This document shows, one piece after another, positions 28,195 through 37,202 of a DNA stretch of 64,000 nt. The notes under the pieces were generated by a model. The model was given only the letters and a program-made list of their open reading frames with translations, searched no databases and was not told the origin of the DNA. The position numbers were made by a program, and so were the translations under genes. Within the stretch, counting starts at the first letter, position 1. Each line of letters opens with the position of its first letter. This DNA comes from Butyrivibrio sp. YAB3001. GTDB lineage: Bacteria > Bacillota > Clostridia > Lachnospirales > Lachnospiraceae. The DNA lies in contig NZ_FOKR01000015.1 in NCBI RefSeq assembly GCF_900112195.1, forward strand, positions 38,554-102,553, given 5' to 3'.

Positions 28195-29250
28195 ATGGAA
28201 ATGGCTGAGATGGATAATAAACGCGCTTGTTGGGTAGATGTTTCGAAATTATTTGCAATGATAGCTGTAATAGTAAATCATACTACAGGTATTCTTTATA
28301 CTAATCTAAATATAGCTTATGCTTCTTATTTTAGTGTTAGTTTATTCATAGTTACTATGGGAGTGACAACTTATTGGTCATTCGATAGAAAACATGGAGA
28401 CTATAAGATGAAAGTGAAGAAAAGTTGTTTAAAGATAATAATTCCTTATCTAGTTGCAACTTTGGTATATTGTATTTGGGCTGAAAAGCAATTTGTATTT
28501 TCGATGTTTTTAGACAGAGCAATACATTTTAGTGCTTGTGGTCCCTTTTATTATGTTATGTTGTATGTTCAACTATTATTAGTTTCTCCAATTCTTTACT
28601 ATGTTTTAGCTGTAGCACATGGAAAAAGATACAGGATGTTATATGAATTAGTTGGATTTGCTATAGTTGTAGCTTTATCCGTTTTTACAACTAATAATAC
28701 TAACATTTTAGATGTTTATGGTGGAGGAGGAAAGCTATTCGGTGGTACATATCTCATCCTATTGTACATTGGTATGTTATTTGGCAAATATTGTAATCGA
28801 TTAACGCTAGGGAAAATAGGCAGTTCCATAGTGTTTTTTTCAATGTTTTTTGTTACGATAATTTGGTGGTACTTGGTAACTAAATATCGTGCTGCGATTG
28901 ATTCATTTTTTCCATTTGGTGATGGGATAAACCCTCCGGGAGTGGGATTAGGATTATGTGCTATTCTGATGATGTCTTTATTATTCTTTTTCGAAAGGGT
29001 ATTCACTGATAAGAAAGTTGTTGCGTCGATGTTTGAAAAATTGTCTTTATTGGGAAGGCATACATTATACATTTTTTTATATCACATGTTATTAATTGAT
29101 TACATTTCTAGGAGCCTTGGATTTTTAAAGGTGAATGTAAATCACTGGATTAAGATTATTATTTATTTCATATGTATATTTATTGGTGGAATAGCAATTG
29201 AATGGATAAATAATAAAATTAATCAATTTTTGACAGAAGCTTATAAATAG
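28195..29250 (+). CDS. acyltransferase 3 family membrane protein (OafA/WecH-like)
   Basis: About 351 residues with ten predicted helices. The N-terminal WVDVSKLFAMIAVIVNH, with His29, is the acyltransferase-3 signature R/W-x-D-x-x-K...NH seen in OafA and WecH-type O-acetyltransferases. These enzymes move acetyl groups from cytoplasmic acetyl-CoA to sugars at the membrane. It would be a fourth acylation enzyme in the locus, of a different family from the MBOATs and not needing an SGNH partner. The start at 28195, just after the previous stop, has GGA ten bases upstream; other in-frame ATG lie at 28180, 28201 and 28210. Confidence 0.85.
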   Translation: MEMAEMDNKRACWVDVSKLFAMIAVIVNHTTGILYTNLNIAYASYFSVSLFIVTMGVTTYWSFDRKHGDYKMKVKKSCLKIIIPYLVATLVYCIWAEKQFVFSMFLDRAIHFSACGPFYYVMLYVQLLLVSPILYYVLAVAHGKRYRMLYELVGFAIVVALSVFTTNNTNILDVYGGGGKLFGGTYLILLYIGMLFGKYCNRLTLGKIGSSIVFFSMFFVTIIWWYLVTKYRAAIDSFFPFGDGINPPGVGLGLCAILMMSLLFFFERVFTDKKVVASMFEKLSLLGRHTLYIFLYHMLLIDYISRSLGFLKVNVNHWIKIIIYFICIFIGGIAIEWINNKINQFLTEAYK

Positions 29251-29319
29251 TCGTAAGCACTGAATACCGAAATATTATAAGACAATTGCTATAGAAACGG
29301 AGATTTTTGCAAGAGGTCT

Positions 29320-30312
29320 ATGAGAAATATAAAAAGAAAAATACTTGAATTAGCACCATATATAATTGTAAAAGAAAGACTTAATGATGAAAGAAACATA
29401 GGCAGTGAAATGGGGGCTCCACCTGACTTGTATAATAAAAAAGGTGAAAAGATGAAGGTCTTTTTTTTGAGAGATAGTGGATGTATGCATACTCCATATA
29501 CTTTAAGTGCAGGGCGATATCCTAATAGAATACTGTGGGATAGATACAATATATCGTTGAATACCCATTTCTATGTTCATGAAAAGATTTTTGAAAAGAC
29601 TTTTAATTGTGAGAACAAAGTAGCTGTACTGCGTGAATCAGAGGAGATTATTCCTGAGCTGTATGATAAGACGATAATAAACGCAGACGTTATGAAAAAG
29701 TATTCACATATTTTTACTCATTCGGAACGTGTTTTAAATAAGTATGAAAATGCAGTTTTTGTACCAGCATGTAGTGTTTGGTATGGTACTGATTCGTATG
29801 GCGGGAATATGACTCCGGATAATATAGATAATAAAACAAAGAACATATCTATTATTGCTTCTGCGAAAGAAATGTGTGAACTTCATAAGGTTCGAGGCGA
29901 AATCGCAAGATATTATAAAAAAGATTCAAGAGTTGATGCTTTTGGTACTGCTGTAAATAATTATATTCCCAAGAAGGCAGATGCTTTAGAAAAATATAGA
30001 TATAGTATAGTATTAGAAAATAGCATAACACCTTTTTATTTTACCGAAAAAATATTAGACTGTTTTGCTGCTATGACGGTTCCGATATATTTAGGGGCTT
30101 CAAAAATTGGAGATTATTTTAACACTGATGGGATTGTACAGCTAAAAAGGGATGATTTGAATGACCTTACAAATCTGGATAACCTTATAAATAAGTGTTG
30201 TCAGCAGGATTATAATGATAGGAGAGAAGCAATAATCGATAATTATTATCGCGTTCAGAAGTATTTGAGTTTCGAAGATTTTGTTTTTGATATGTTTCCA
30301 CAGTTTTCTTGA
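29320..30312 (+). CDS. glycosyltransferase family 10 (fucosyltransferase-like), second copy
   Basis: A 330-residue protein with the GT10 donor motif at 232-260: VLENS, FTEKI and VPIYLGA. The first 45 residues include a basic stretch that may hold it at the membrane. The N-terminal half differs strongly from the 350-1351 GT10 protein, so acceptors probably differ. AGAGG five bases before the ATG is a good ribosome site. It ends the AT-rich block and is followed by the FdtA gene after 70 nt. GDP-fucose is the expected donor but no GDP-fucose pathway gene is in the window. Confidence 0.83.
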   Translation: MRNIKRKILELAPYIIVKERLNDERNIGSEMGAPPDLYNKKGEKMKVFFLRDSGCMHTPYTLSAGRYPNRILWDRYNISLNTHFYVHEKIFEKTFNCENKVAVLRESEEIIPELYDKTIINADVMKKYSHIFTHSERVLNKYENAVFVPACSVWYGTDSYGGNMTPDNIDNKTKNISIIASAKEMCELHKVRGEIARYYKKDSRVDAFGTAVNNYIPKKADALEKYRYSIVLENSITPFYFTEKILDCFAAMTVPIYLGASKIGDYFNTDGIVQLKRDDLNDLTNLDNLINKCCQQDYNDRREAIIDNYYRVQKYLSFEDFVFDMFPQFS

Positions 30313-30382
30313 TGAAGTATTGTTGAATAAGCATTTCGTGGTTTTTAGTAAAATATCATAGGGACATGATTAGAGGTATAAG

Positions 30383-30811
30383 ATGCATAATATAAATAAA
30401 GTAAAAATGTTAGAATTTCCACAAAGAGGAGACGAAAGAGGACACCTTGTCATTGTTGAAGGCGGAATAGATATTCCTTTCAATATAGCCAGAGCATTCT
30501 ATATTTATGGCTCCGATGCCGATGTTGTTAGGGGACAACATGCAAATAGAAATTCTGAGTTTGTATTAATTAATGTCGCTGGAAAGAGTAAAGTAAAGGT
30601 GAAAGATGGCGAAGGAAATGAAGCTATTTTTTGTTTGAATAGGCCACATACTGGAGTGTATTTACCTACAATGGTATGGAAAGATATGTATGATTTTAGC
30701 GAAGATTCAGTGCTTTTATGTTTATCAAGTGAACATTATGATCCTAACGAGTATATTCGTTCGTATGAAGAATTTGTTGAAGAAATTAAAAAAAATAACC
30801 AAGATGGTTGA
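30383..30811 (+). CDS. fdtA: FdtA/QdtA-type dTDP-keto-sugar 3,4-ketoisomerase (cupin)
   Basis: The 142-residue single-domain cupin matches the FdtA/QdtA/WxcM family that converts dTDP-4-keto-6-deoxyglucose to the 3-keto isomer, the step before C3 amination. RGQHAN at 50-55 takes the place of the RGxHAH motif, so the second catalytic-region His is Asn here. Length is normal. The next gene (30922) is the matching FdtB-like aminotransferase, as in dTDP-Fuc3NAc and dTDP-Qui3NAc operons. Whether the product is galacto- or gluco-configured (FdtA or QdtA) cannot be read by eye, so the gene symbol is tentative. The substrate would come from RmlA/RmlB encoded elsewhere. Confidence 0.8.
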   Translation: MHNINKVKMLEFPQRGDERGHLVIVEGGIDIPFNIARAFYIYGSDADVVRGQHANRNSEFVLINVAGKSKVKVKDGEGNEAIFCLNRPHTGVYLPTMVWKDMYDFSEDSVLLCLSSEHYDPNEYIRSYEEFVEEIKKNNQDG

Positions 30812-30921
30812 TTTTAAGGGATATTTTAAAGCTTTATGGCCTATTACGTGACTAAATTGATGGATTACTGTATTTTAAGTGGATTTAATAAAAAGATTTA
30901 TTATTGAAAAGAGAAAAGATA

Positions 30922-32034
30922 ATGGAAAAAATAATGCAAGGTCGTATGGACCGTGGATTTCAGAAATATCAGGATGAATATGAAAAAAAGGCTTTGGAAG
31001 TACTACGATCCGGTTGGTATATACTGGGCAAAGAAGACGAAGCATTTGAAGAAGAATTTGCAAAATATGTGGGAACGAACTATTCCGTAGGTCTGGCTAG
31101 CGGATTGGATGCGCTTTGGCTTGCTTTTAGGGTTCTCGGCATTGGCGAGGGAGATGAAGTAATTGTTCAGGGAAATACTTATATAGCTAGTGTTATGGGA
31201 ATTACTATTAATGGTGCGACACCTGTTTTTGTGGAGCCGGATAAGTATTACCAGATAGATGCTGATGCTATCGAGGAGAAGATTACTGACAAAACTAAGG
31301 CAATTCTTGTTGTGCATCTGTATGGACAGGCTGCAAATATGACAAAGATTACAGAGATTTGCAAGAAGTATAACCTTAGGCTTGTAGAAGACTGTGCTCA
31401 GTCACATGGTGCATGCCATGATGGGAAAATGACTGGAAGCTTTGGTGATTTTGGTTGTTTTTCTTTTTATCCATCCAAGAATATGGGAGCTTTCGGGGAT
31501 GCAGGTGCGATTACAACTAATGATCCTGAACTTGCCAGGTTAATGAAAATCTATAGAAACTATGGCAGTGAGAAACGTTATCACAATATGGTAGTGGGTG
31601 CAAATTCAAGGCTTGATGAGTTGCAGGCAGGACTTCTTAGAGTCAAGCTTGCTCATATGGATGAAATAACAAAAGAGCGTGAACAATTAGCTTTAAAATA
31701 TGCTGATGGTATAGACAATCCTATGGTAATAAAGCCGGAAGTTGCTGCAGGTTCAACTTCCGTATGGCATCAATATGTGCTAAGAGTGCCCGAATATCGT
31801 GACGATTTTAAGCAGTATTTGGAAGAAAATGGAATAATGACGATAATTCATTATCCTATTCCTCCACATCTTTCTGAAGCATACAAGCGTTTAGAATTAA
31901 AAGAAGGAAGTTTGCCTATTACAGAAAAGTATGCTAATGAAGTTATATCTTTGCCTATATATGCAGGTATGACGGATGAGGAGCAAAGCAGAGTAATAGA
32001 ATGCATAAATAATTATAGAAAAGGCACAAAATAA
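30922..32034 (+). CDS. fdtB: FdtB/QdtB-like dTDP-3-keto-sugar C3 aminotransferase (DegT family)
   Basis: A PLP enzyme of 370 residues with SGLDALWLA, the PLP-contacting [10 protein letters not shown] and SFYPSK with Lys186 as Schiff-base residue. The sequence style (GWYILG near the start, RNYGSEKRY) is that of FdtB/QdtB/DesV C3 transaminases. Placed right after the ketoisomerase gene, it should turn the 3-keto sugar into a 3-amino-3,6-dideoxy sugar using glutamate. The in-frame TTG at 30904 is an alternative start; the ATG at 30922 follows an AAAGAG-type site. It is one nucleotide from the next gene, so the operon is tight. Confidence 0.85.
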   Translation: MEKIMQGRMDRGFQKYQDEYEKKALEVLRSGWYILGKEDEAFEEEFAKYVGTNYSVGLASGLDALWLAFRVLGIGEGDEVIVQGNTYIASVMGITINGATPVFVEPDKYYQIDADAIEEKITDKTKAILVVHLYGQAANMTKITEICKKYNLRLVEDCAQSHGACHDGKMTGSFGDFGCFSFYPSKNMGAFGDAGAITTNDPELARLMKIYRNYGSEKRYHNMVVGANSRLDELQAGLLRVKLAHMDEITKEREQLALKYADGIDNPMVIKPEVAAGSTSVWHQYVLRVPEYRDDFKQYLEENGIMTIIHYPIPPHLSEAYKRLELKEGSLPITEKYANEVISLPIYAGMTDEEQSRVIECINNYRKGTK

Positions 32035-32035
32035 G

Positions 32036-32968
32036 ATGAAGGTATCGATTGTTATTCCGGTTTATTATAATGAGGATAATTTAAGACCGTTATATGCTGA
32101 TTTAAAAGAGAAGTTTATAGAGAAGATTGATTATGACTATGAAATAGTTATGGTCAATGACGGATCAAAAGACAAAAGCTATGAAGTGATGAAGGAATTG
32201 GCAGAGCAAGATGCAAATATCAAGATTATCAGTTTGTCCCGAAACTTTGGATCCCATGCAGCATGTCTTTGTGGCCTGTCTAATTCTACAGGGGATTGTG
32301 CAATAATAAAGGCAGCAGATTTACAGGAGCCAACAGAACTATTACTTGATATGATTGATAGTTGGAAGATGGGAAACAATGTAGTTCTTGCATGCCGTGA
32401 AGGACGTGAAGAAAGTAAGGGACAGGTGGGGTTTGCAAACCTGTATTACTGGATTGTTAGAAAGACTTCACTTCCCAATATGCCCAAGAATGGATTTGAT
32501 ATTTATCTTTTGGACAGAAAAGTGATAAATGTTTTAGATAGTCTCGATGAGAAGAATAGTGCAATTACAGGCCAGATTTTGTGGAGCGGGTTTAAGACAG
32601 GAATTGTATATTATACAAGAAAAGCAAGAGAAATAGGAACAAGCAAATGGACTTTGAAAAAGAAAATAAGGCTTGTTTCTGATACTCTGTTTAGTTTTTC
32701 AACATTGCCGATTAGAGCGTTGGAAATGGTCGGATGCCTATCTATAATAGTGGGCTTTATATGGGCAATTGTGGTTCTGATTGCAAAACTTACCGGTAGT
32801 ATACATGTTAGTGGATTCACTACCTTATTTTTATTTAATTTGCTAAGTTTTGGAGTGACAATGATGTCTATGGGTATTTTGGGTGAATATCTATGGAGGA
32901 CTTTTGATGCTTCAAGAAAAAGACCTCCGTACATAATAGAGGAAGAGAATAGAAAAGAAGAACGATAA
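32036..32968 (+). CDS. GtrB/ArnC-like polyprenyl-phosphate glycosyltransferase (GT2)
   Basis: This 310-residue protein has IPVYYNE, NDGSKD (41-46) and AADLQEP (93-99), with two C-terminal helices (about 230-280). The usual DxDLQ metal motif reads AADLQ, so the first Asp is lost. It sits between the C3 aminotransferase (1 nt before) and the acetyltransferase (1 nt after). This suggests it charges polyprenyl phosphate with the 3-amino sugar made by this operon, for later transfer by a GT-C enzyme. That link is inferred from position. Confidence 0.87.
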   Translation: MKVSIVIPVYYNEDNLRPLYADLKEKFIEKIDYDYEIVMVNDGSKDKSYEVMKELAEQDANIKIISLSRNFGSHAACLCGLSNSTGDCAIIKAADLQEPTELLLDMIDSWKMGNNVVLACREGREESKGQVGFANLYYWIVRKTSLPNMPKNGFDIYLLDRKVINVLDSLDEKNSAITGQILWSGFKTGIVYYTRKAREIGTSKWTLKKKIRLVSDTLFSFSTLPIRALEMVGCLSIIVGFIWAIVVLIAKLTGSIHVSGFTTLFLFNLLSFGVTMMSMGILGEYLWRTFDASRKRPPYIIEEENRKEER

Positions 32969-32969
32969 T

Positions 32970-33488
32970 ATGGTAACGTTAAGAGAATTAAAAGAAAAAG
33001 ATGCGCCGTTAATGCTCGAGTGGATGCATGATAAGGATATTCAGAAAGGTTTTAAAAAGAATATGAATGGACAGACATTGGATAATGCTGTCCGTTTTTG
33101 CAAAGCTGAAAAAATACCCGATAATATTTCTTCTGGGCAAAGTGTTCATTTTGCAATTGTTGATGAGAATGATGAATATCTTGGAACAATTAGCTTAAAA
33201 GAAATTGATCTTGAAAATGAAAATGCAGAGTATGCTATAGTTTTAAGAAAAAAAGCGCAAGGTAATGGAATAGCAACAGAAGCAACGAGATTAGTGCTTG
33301 ATGCGGCTTTTAAAAAATATTGTCTTCATAGGGTTTATTTGACAGTTTTAGCAGATAATAAAAGTGCAATAAAACTATATGAAAGATGTGGTTTTAAGCT
33401 TGAGGGCGAGTTTAGAGAACATCTCAAGATAAATGGGAAATATGTTAATTGGAAGTGGTATGGTATTTTAAGGCAAGATTTCCAATGA
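32970..33488 (+). CDS. GNAT family N-acetyltransferase (RimJ/RimL-like)
   Basis: A 172-residue GNAT protein. The acetyl-CoA pyrophosphate loop is QGNGIA (97-102), followed by a helix and the NKSAIKLYERCGF motif near the C-terminus. The general family acetylates amines. In this operon (ketoisomerase, aminotransferase, GtrB-like) it most likely acetylates the new 3-amino group to give a 3-acetamido sugar. Characterised Fuc3NAc/Qui3NAc pathways, as I recall, use left-handed beta-helix acetyltransferases (FdtC/QdtC), so a GNAT here would be a non-homologous replacement. It could instead be an unrelated RimJ-like enzyme. It is the last gene before a 177-nt gap. Confidence 0.8.
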   Translation: MVTLRELKEKDAPLMLEWMHDKDIQKGFKKNMNGQTLDNAVRFCKAEKIPDNISSGQSVHFAIVDENDEYLGTISLKEIDLENENAEYAIVLRKKAQGNGIATEATRLVLDAAFKKYCLHRVYLTVLADNKSAIKLYERCGFKLEGEFREHLKINGKYVNWKWYGILRQDFQ

Positions 33489-33665
33489 AGGTCGATAAAG
33501 TAAAGCAAGTATTGAAAATATATATATTAAATCAAATTTTAATTTTTCCACGGAATTATATCCGCCGCAATTCTGAGCTATACCTGGACATTTTCAAATT
33601 GTAGGATCAGAAAAATAGACGATGTATTTTTATAAGCTGTGGAATTATAGCTAAAAGGAGCAACA

Positions 33666-35246
33666 ATGGGAATATACTTTAATCCTGGAAATGAGAATTT
33701 TAAATCAATATTGAATGGGATATATGTTGATAAGACAGGTCTTATCGACATTATTAATAATACCATTGACACTCCTGATAAACTGACATGTATCAGTCGA
33801 CCACGTAGATTTGGCAAATCATATACAGCCAAGATGCTTTCCGCATATTATGATAAAAGTTGTGATTCAAGAGAACTGTTTAGATATCTCGAAATAGAAA
33901 ACAAGACTTCCTTTGAAAAATATTTAAACAAGTTTAATGTGATTTATCTTGATATTACGGGGTTTATATCAAGCGTATCTGACATTGATAAGGTTGTAGA
34001 AACAATTCGTAAATCTATAACTGATGAGCTTAAAGATGAACATCCTGATGTTCATTATTCCTCATTAGGAGAATTATTGATTGGTATTAAAGAAAAAACT
34101 AACAATAAGTTTTTCTTTATTATAGATGAGTGGGATGCTTTATTTAGGGAATGCAAGGAAAAAGAAGCATTACAGGAAGAGTATATTAAGTTTCTGAGAG
34201 AGCTGTTTAAAAACGGAAATATTACGGATCGTGCAATAGCGGGAGCATTTATGACTGGAATTTTACCCATAAAAAAATATGGTCATCAGTCTGCTATTTC
34301 TGATTTTCGGGAATATACTATGCTTCAACCATCAATTTTTGCAGAGTATGTAGGCTTTACCAAGTGGGATATTGATGTACTTTCGCAAAAGTATACAGTT
34401 AATAAGTCAAAATTAAAAAAGTGGTATGATGGTTATTCTTTTGATAAGGTTGCAGAGATATATAATCCGAATTCTGTATGCCAGGCTGTAAGGACGGGAG
34501 TATTTGATTCTTATTGGTCAAAAACAGAGACATATGAGGCATTATTGAGCTACATTAATATGGATGTAAATGAATTACAGGCAGATTTGATCCAAATGAT
34601 TGGTGGAAATGAGATGCCGGTTGATACAGCGACGTTTCAGAATGATATGACTTCAATTCAGGGAAGGGATGATGTGCTTTCTCTTTTGATTCATTTGGGG
34701 TATTTAGCATTTGATAGTAAAACTAATAAGGCAAGAATTCCTAATGAAGAAATCAGAAGAGAGTTTGTAAGTACTGTTCGTAAGGATAGTCATAAGGTAA
34801 CCAATAGAATAATACTATCTTCAGATCAGCTCATTATGGATACGATTGAATGTAATGAGGACGCTGTGGCTAGAGCTATTCAGAATGCTCATGATGCAGG
34901 GACGTTTGGAGTGGCTCCACTTTTTTATAATGATGAGCAGGCACTTAGAGCAGTAGTTAAATTTGCGTATATCAGTTGTGCAAATAATTATATGAAGTTG
35001 GAAGAATTACCTTCCGGTCATGGATATGCTGATATAGTGTATATTCCGTTTCAAGTATCAAATTTGCCTATATTATTGATCGAACTAAAGGTTAATGATT
35101 CAGCTGAAGGTGCAATATCCCAAGTAAAAGAGCGAAATTACCCCAAGATATTTGAGAATTTGGATGGAGAGTTGCTTATGTGCGGAATAAGCTATGATTC
35201 TAAGACTAAAAAACATGAGTGCAAGATAGAGAAAGTCGAATTGTAA
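33666..35246 (+). CDS. AAA-ATPase-like protein with C-terminal PD-(D/E)XK nuclease domain
   Basis: The 526-residue protein has two parts. The N-terminal part is a P-loop ATPase-like domain with RPRRFGKS (45-52) as Walker A variant and FFIIDEWDAL (DEWD 154-157) as Walker B. The C-terminal part is a PD-(D/E)XK nuclease-like domain with Asp456 and E473-L-K475. This matches the PF09820 plus PF08011 architecture common in gut and rumen anaerobes, whose role is not established. It has nothing to do with sugar chemistry by sequence. AAGGAG before the ATG is a strong ribosome site. The 33489-33665 gap upstream may hold its promoter, though none is clear. A related protein is at 52945. Confidence 0.85.
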   Translation: MGIYFNPGNENFKSILNGIYVDKTGLIDIINNTIDTPDKLTCISRPRRFGKSYTAKMLSAYYDKSCDSRELFRYLEIENKTSFEKYLNKFNVIYLDITGFISSVSDIDKVVETIRKSITDELKDEHPDVHYSSLGELLIGIKEKTNNKFFFIIDEWDALFRECKEKEALQEEYIKFLRELFKNGNITDRAIAGAFMTGILPIKKYGHQSAISDFREYTMLQPSIFAEYVGFTKWDIDVLSQKYTVNKSKLKKWYDGYSFDKVAEIYNPNSVCQAVRTGVFDSYWSKTETYEALLSYINMDVNELQADLIQMIGGNEMPVDTATFQNDMTSIQGRDDVLSLLIHLGYLAFDSKTNKARIPNEEIRREFVSTVRKDSHKVTNRIILSSDQLIMDTIECNEDAVARAIQNAHDAGTFGVAPLFYNDEQALRAVVKFAYISCANNYMKLEELPSGHGYADIVYIPFQVSNLPILLIELKVNDSAEGAISQVKERNYPKIFENLDGELLMCGISYDSKTKKHECKIEKVEL

Positions 35247-35263
35247 AATATGGTAATGAAAAA

Positions 35264-36334
35264 ATGACAGAGTTGGTTTCTGTAGTAATGTCTGTATATA
35301 ATGCAGACGTATATCATCTTAAAAGATCAATAGACAGTATATTAGGTCAAACATATTCTAATCTTGAATTTATTATTATTAATGATGGTGCAGACGCTGA
35401 TTGTATTAAGTATATTGAAAGTGTTGGCGATTCAAGGATTAAACTAATCCATAACGCGCATAATATTGGGCTTGCAGCATCACTTAATAAAGGAATTGAG
35501 ATTGCCCAAGGCAAGTACATTGCAAGGATGGATGCTGATGATTATTCTTTACCTGAACGTATATCTGAGCAGGTGAAGTATATGGAGGAGCATGAGAATG
35601 TTGATGTTCTTTCTTGCATCTCTCTGGATATTATGAACGGAAAGATATGTGGTGGTATTGGTGGAGCATATTCAAAGTTCGATAATGAAGACATTAGGAT
35701 TGAATTGTCGTTGGCACCCAAAACTTTTCCTCATCCTGCAGTAATGTTCAGAACTGAGTTTTTGAAATTACACAAATTAAAATATGATGAAAAATTTATG
35801 AGAGCTCAGGATTACGATATGTGGGCAAGGTGTTCTTTATATGGCACATTGGATTCTTTGCAGGAACCTCTTTTATTATATGATAAAGGTGATGACATTT
35901 CGGATAGACCAAGTGAAAAACAGGTTTATTATTCAAATCTAACAAAACTTAAGTGTCTAAAACGATTATTGCCGGATGCTACAGGGAATCAACAAGAGCT
36001 ATATATCCATATGAGAGACATGGATATGACTGGTAACGTGGCAGATAACCTGTTGCTTGTTCGGGAATTAGTAAATGCGAATAAAAGACTTAGAGTTTAT
36101 GACAGGCATAAATACTCATCCATAATATATTTTTGGTGGGGGAGAAAGATGATGTATCCTGAGAATAGGCTGTATTTAGGCGGATTTTTGCGACATCCTT
36201 TGTTTATTATTCATGTTATATGCGCATATATTGAAAGGTTTCCAAGACATTTGCTTCAAAAAAGGTATGAAAAGAAAATGTTGTACAAGTTTCAGAAAGA
36301 TGTGCAGGTGAGAATAGGAGAAAAGTTAGCTTGA
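35264..36334 (+). CDS. glycosyltransferase family 2
   Basis: A GT-A enzyme of 356 residues with SVYNA, INDGAD (NDG 40-42) and RMDADDYS (DADD 90-93), then the HPAVMFR segment seen in many capsule GT2 enzymes. The start at 35264 lies 17 nt after the nuclease-like gene, with only a weak ribosome site. The frame is open further upstream inside that gene. Its stop overlaps the start of the next gene (TTGA), showing tight coupling to the GT11 fucosyltransferase. Confidence 0.9.
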   Translation: MTELVSVVMSVYNADVYHLKRSIDSILGQTYSNLEFIIINDGADADCIKYIESVGDSRIKLIHNAHNIGLAASLNKGIEIAQGKYIARMDADDYSLPERISEQVKYMEEHENVDVLSCISLDIMNGKICGGIGGAYSKFDNEDIRIELSLAPKTFPHPAVMFRTEFLKLHKLKYDEKFMRAQDYDMWARCSLYGTLDSLQEPLLLYDKGDDISDRPSEKQVYYSNLTKLKCLKRLLPDATGNQQELYIHMRDMDMTGNVADNLLLVRELVNANKRLRVYDRHKYSSIIYFWWGRKMMYPENRLYLGGFLRHPLFIIHVICAYIERFPRHLLQKRYEKKMLYKFQKDVQVRIGEKLA

Positions 36335-37194
36335 TTATTGTAAATTTGGTTGGGGGATTAGGAAATCAGATGTTTCAATATGCTTTTATGCGTGATTTGG
36401 AACATGTGGGAAAAAATGTAATTCTTCATAGAGATTATACGGATGAGACAATAAAAAATCTAAAGTATAATGAGATTTTTGATGTATTTGGAATTGAAAG
36501 AAAGTATGTTTCTCATGATGAAGCGGTTCGATTTTTGGGCTATAACAGGCCTATAAAGAAGCTTTTATATCAGCATTTTCATATCACTAGTAAAAGGCAC
36601 ATTCAAGAAAAAGACCGTGGAAAATATAGTCGTGAGTATTATAAATATGATGATGGATACTTTGATGGTTATTGGCAGTCGTACAAATATTTTTCTGACA
36701 TCCAATTAGATATTCAAAGAGTATTCACACCGGTTCTTAAGCCAAATAAAAAGTGCCAAGATATGATAGAGAAAATACAAAAGGATGATTCTTCTGTGGC
36801 GGTTCATATGAGACTTGGTGACTATACTACAGAGGTGAATCGAAAGATTTACGGTGATATATGCACACCGGCTTATTATAAGGCTGCTTTTGAATATATG
36901 CAAAGTCACATTGTTAGTCCTGTGTTTTATGTTTTTTCAAATGATCTTAGTGCAGCAAAATCCTTTTTTAACGATGAAAAAGTGGTTTTTGTGGATTGCA
37001 ACGACATTTCAGAGGCATGGGCTGATATGCATCTGATGTCTTTGTGCAAAAACAATATTATTGCTAATAGCTCCTTTAGTTGGTGGGGAGCGTATCTAAA
37101 CAAAAACAAAGACAAGATAGTTGTAGCACCTGCAAAATGGAAGAATACAGATGAAATGCCGGATATTTGTCCTTCCGATTGGATCAGGATATGA
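36331..37194 (+). CDS. glycosyltransferase family 11 (alpha-1,2-fucosyltransferase)
   Basis: The 287-residue protein carries all GT11 signatures: VGGLGNQMFQYAF at the N-terminus, HMRLGDY (159-165) for GDP-fucose binding and NSSFSWW (246-252). It should add L-fucose in alpha-1,2 linkage to a lipid-linked acceptor in the cytoplasm. The start is an unusual TTG at 36331 that overlaps the TGA of the upstream GT2 gene by three bases, with GGAG eleven bases before. It is the last plus-strand gene before a bidirectional terminator at 37203. Activity as a fucosyltransferase is well supported by family, the acceptor is not. Confidence 0.9.
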   Translation: MIIVNLVGGLGNQMFQYAFMRDLEHVGKNVILHRDYTDETIKNLKYNEIFDVFGIERKYVSHDEAVRFLGYNRPIKKLLYQHFHITSKRHIQEKDRGKYSREYYKYDDGYFDGYWQSYKYFSDIQLDIQRVFTPVLKPNKKCQDMIEKIQKDDSSVAVHMRLGDYTTEVNRKIYGDICTPAYYKAAFEYMQSHIVSPVFYVFSNDLSAAKSFFNDEKVVFVDCNDISEAWADMHLMSLCKNNIIANSSFSWWGAYLNKNKDKIVVAPAKWKNTDEMPDICPSDWIRI

Positions 37195-37202
37195 ACATCA
37201 TA

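Noticed and set aside
33489..33665. Gap before the first AAA-like/nuclease gene searched for insertion-element ends or a non-coding RNA
   Set aside because: Only a short GGAATTATA direct repeat was seen. There are no terminal inverted repeats, target duplication or RNA fold that I can support.
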